From Erigeron canadensis (lineage: Eukaryota; Streptophyta; Magnoliopsida; Asterales; Asteraceae): 64,000 bases of DNA. Shown in pieces: positions 61,082 to 64,000 of the stretch (positions within the stretch are counted from its first letter, which is position 1; each line of letters starts with the position of its first letter). A model generated the notes under the pieces. The model was not told where the DNA came from, made no database searches, and worked only from the letters and a program-made list of their open reading frames with translations. Location of the stretch: NCBI RefSeq assembly GCF_010389155.1, contig NC_057764.1:44400275-44464274 (forward strand). The letters are read 5' to 3'. Made by a program: the position numbers and the translations under genes.

Positions 61082-61693
61082 AGTCAAGCCATCTTTCCCA
61101 GGGCTAAAATTTATTAATCCAAATTAGTGTTGCTATGATGAGTTGTAATCTGTCCATTTAAATGTGTCAAGTTGTTTGATCATAGTGTGTATAGTCAAAT
61201 ATATACAAAAAATGTGGTTCTTGTGAAAGAATGTATTTTTATATAAAATTAATTAATTGTCTAGAGAACCAATGATGAAATATCGTGTATATATACTATA
61301 AGATTGGATGATCGAAAGTCACCTTTTCATGAAAAGGTAATATGTATTTTATTCCTGGTGACAACTGTTAGGTTTTGTCATTTTAATTGCTTATGATTGA
61401 TCAACTCTGTTTATTTAAGTTAGTTATACATTATGAGGTTAATTCATTACTAGACTACATACTAATATTTAAATAGTTGAAATTAATTTTAAAATACTTT
61501 GCTTTGTTCCAAAAGTCAGAAGCTACTTATTTAGAATTTTATCCACGATGTAATAATTCACACAAAATATATATATAGCAAAACTAAACTTTGTCAACGT
61601 ACCGATCGATATATAAATTCACATATGTAAATGAATAAAGTTTTTTCTATTCAAGTTATTCAAAAAGACTAATCTTTTTCATTCAGAGGTATA
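61082..61693. other. intergenic, distal ACS promoter region
   Basis: No gene. AT-rich. Confidence 0.35.
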
Positions 61694-62056
61694 TTTATAC
61701 TATATTAATAAACAAACTATACTCTCTTCCTTTACAACTCTCTACCTTTAAAATACCCAAAATACCCTTAATTTTTAACACATTCCTAACTCTCACGCTA
61801 AATATACTCAATATATCTCTAAAATATTTTGCACCCATATTTATTCAAACTATCTATTATATTTATTAATTAATTTAAATATTTTCTCCTAATATCTTTA
61901 TAATATTCTTAATAAAGTTATTTACAAAAGATACATTCTTTAATCATAAAATAACTACACTATTATTTACGTCAATTACTTTAAGATTAATAACCACATC
62001 GTTATCACCACCGCCAATAGCACCACCACCGCCGCATTGCGCAGGTACCCATCTCG
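61694..62056 (+). mobile_element. non-autonomous Helitron-like element
   Basis: Left side TTTATACTATATTAATAAAC. Right end CCGCATTGCGCAGGTACCCAT then CTCG|T at 62053-62056. It carries the shared CACCACC/GCC-rich 3' block at about 62005-62035. The left end is approximate. Confidence 0.6.
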
Positions 62057-62619
62057 TATATCTATATCCGGATGTACCCGTTTGTCAGGTATACATCTGA
62101 AAATTAATTCTAAACGTTAGTTTTATGAGTAGTTCTTGTGTTTTCTAAATTATATGTGCATACATGTATCCATAATCTATATGTTAAGAATTGAAAGAGG
62201 ACAAGTATACAAGGTATAGTAGAATGTGAGTGTGTACATGACAAGTATCAGCTATCTTTGAATACTTTTGAAGTATAACCAGAGATATGATGTAGGAGTT
62301 GAGATTCCTTTGTTGTTTATGGATCTTTTTCAACTAATAAAATCCAAAGAAAAATATAATTTTAATTTTGTGGAATTTGGGTACTTAAAAAACATATCAT
62401 CAGATTTACAAATCGTATTATTGACGTGGGTTTGATATGATAAAGATCCATGTGCAAACAAATCCCAACCAGCAACATATTTGTAATATTGGTCTTGATT
62501 AGCTAGATTTCGATGAAGCAAAATAGCCCAACAAATTTAAAATACAAAAAAAAATTGAAGAAAAATAAAGAAAGGGAATAATGTGACGACTTTACATCGT
62601 TTCATTTTCAAATCTACTA

Positions 62620-62865
62620 TAATGGTACTCGCGTTTTGTAGCGACATCTTTTAAAAGCGGTAGTTATATGATCTGTCGTCAGTTGAATGAAGAGGGCGGT
62701 TGTGTGGGTGAGTATGTGATGGTAAAGATTATAGAGGATGTTTGTGTTTTATGTTGTGTGTGTGATATAACGCTAGGTTTGGGGATAAGAGTATTTTGGG
62801 ACATTTAATGAATTAATGAATAGTGATAGTTATTATAATAAGAGGAATATTCGGTTATTCAAATG
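62620..62865 (-). mobile_element. degraded Helitron-like relic
   Basis: Minus strand: GTAGCGACA-flanked GCTACAAAACGCGAGTACC near 62643-62625 resembles the family's 3' hairpin zone, and TTCCTCTTATTATAATAAC near 62850 its 5' end. Terminal bases are not canonical. Confidence 0.35.
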
Positions 62866-64000
62866 ATGAAAAAGAATAACCTCATGTTGAAAGTTACATG
62901 AAAAAAAATGTTTAAAGTATCCTTAGTAATTATATTATACTATTAGTCCTTTATCTTTTAAAATATTTTCGTTAACTGTTTACATCAATTATCTTACACC
63001 ATTCGACATTGCATCTGTTACACCAACAGTCGTCCCCCACCATTTAGCCCATGTATCTGAACATATTTTTAATTAAACAAAAAACAAATAACATTATTTA
63101 GTTGTGAATGCGTTTTCAGAAATTTTATTAATTTTCTGGAGATTGAATTGTTTTTTCACTTTCTAAAAGAATTAAAAATTGAAAACATTTTTTCCAACTA
63201 ACAATCCTTAATTTTATTTTCCCGGTAAACGGGGGGAGTTGCAATTTTTGAACAAAACCTTAAACGTTTTCCTTGATTATATTCATAAGTTGGAACTAAT
63301 TAATGCAACTACCTATGTTCTTATTAGAACTAATGACATGCATTATTAAAATATTCAATAAATAATATTCAATGAAAACATCAATGTTACTCGTAAAATA
63401 TTCAATGAAAGTAATATCTTTTAATTTAAAAAGCGTATTTTTATAGTTTTTATTTATTTTCCAAAAATGAAACTTCTCCGCTATCTAGGATTCATTGAGA
63501 AACTTAGATATAAAAAAAAAATTAGAAAACATGTTTTCTAATCAAACATACCCTTAATTACCAACATTTAATTAGTATATAAATGGATTAACATTTGAGA
63601 AAACTTTGAAACCTTGAAGTTTTGAGTTCAAGTTTAATATATAACAATTCACCTTTTTTGGTTGTGTCTAAGTTACTGTAGCTAAGTAAAATATTGTTTT
63701 AGTTTTCTTGTGAGAGGATTTACTGTAGCTAAGGGAGCTTCAGGTACAACCATGCCTTTACTAATTCTTGTGAGAGGATTTACTGTAGCTAAGTCGCAAT
63801 TGTTTTCGTCAAGTATACCACGGTTTATATAAATTGATGCTTGCTCTTGCTAACATCTTTCACAGTACCCTATGGGTAAGATTCGGGTCTTTTTGTTTCC
63901 TCTTTTGGCATGTGATTTGTTTTATAGTTTGTTATATGCATATAATGAAATGACGGGTAGGCGTAAGTTAGATGTTAGCTAGTAGTTTTGAAGTTGGGCA
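62866..64000. other. intergenic to window end
   Basis: No gene supported. The stretch at 62866-63050 is a truncated Helitron-family piece: it matches the 41540-41640 start and carries the TACACCATTCGACATTG block, but stops before any hairpin. A direct repeat is listed separately. Confidence 0.4.
63705..63793 (+). repeat. exact 29-bp direct repeat, 60-bp period
   Basis: TTCTTGTGAGAGGATTTACT and the next nine bases (GTAGCTAAG) occur at 63705-63733 and 63765-63793. A partial third copy, TTACTGTAGCTAAG, lies at about 63672-63686. Confidence 0.85.

Overview
This is an AT-rich nuclear plant window. Every protein gene is split by GT..AG introns apart from one small unknown gene, and all recognised products are plant versions. 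They include a type III-like ACC synthase, a DUF3531 chloroplast protein, and an eS30 with no ubiquitin-like fusion. A eudicot is clear. Asteraceae is my best guess, resting only on recollection of similar retroelement and gene sequences from that family.

Layout. 829-4162 (-): gamma-glutamyltranspeptidase (6 exons). 5062-6923: three abutting Helitron-like elements, then featureless AT-rich DNA. 9969-23397 (-): a 22-exon gene for a 1431-residue glycine-rich secreted/membrane protein of the AT5G47020/AT5G11700 type, with a Helitron and a SINE in its introns. 24-27 kb: Helitrons, a long perfect hairpin and a dead retroelement-like ORF. 27021-27092 (-): tRNA-Glu(UUC), divergent from MND1 (27329-31664, +, 10 coding exons). 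32.6-36.1 kb: scrambled F-box gene fragments with a duplicated 5' region and a Copia LTR. 37.7-41.8 kb: SINE-like and Helitron-like elements. 42172-42615 (+): a single-exon unknown proline-rich protein. 45357-46192 (-): eS30. 46635-47316: a long-TIR Mutator-like MITE with an exact 9-bp target duplication. 48211-50998 (+): DUF3531 plastid protein. 52451-56897 (-): type B histone acetyltransferase HAT1/HAG2, with an hAT MITE in an intron. 57114-57185 (+): tRNA-Pro(UGG). 57866-58453: a Helitron with intact ends. 59295-60972 (-): ACC synthase. 61.7-63.1 kb: more Helitron relics.

The genes are ordinary unlinked plant genes, not an operon or cluster. Their roles are glutathione turnover, a cell-surface or endomembrane glycine-rich protein, meiotic recombination, translation, a plastid protein, histone H4 acetylation and ethylene synthesis. 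Exon joins were checked by reading-frame continuity across every junction. The most interesting non-genic signal is a dense family of short non-autonomous Helitrons: about a dozen copies or relics sharing TCTATA starts, a GC-rich 3' hairpin, CTAG/CTCG ends, A|T insertion flanks and a common 3' subterminal block. I found no convincing undescribed functional system. The unexplained coding pieces are the 42172-42615 gene and the ORFs around 34.8-36.9 kb.
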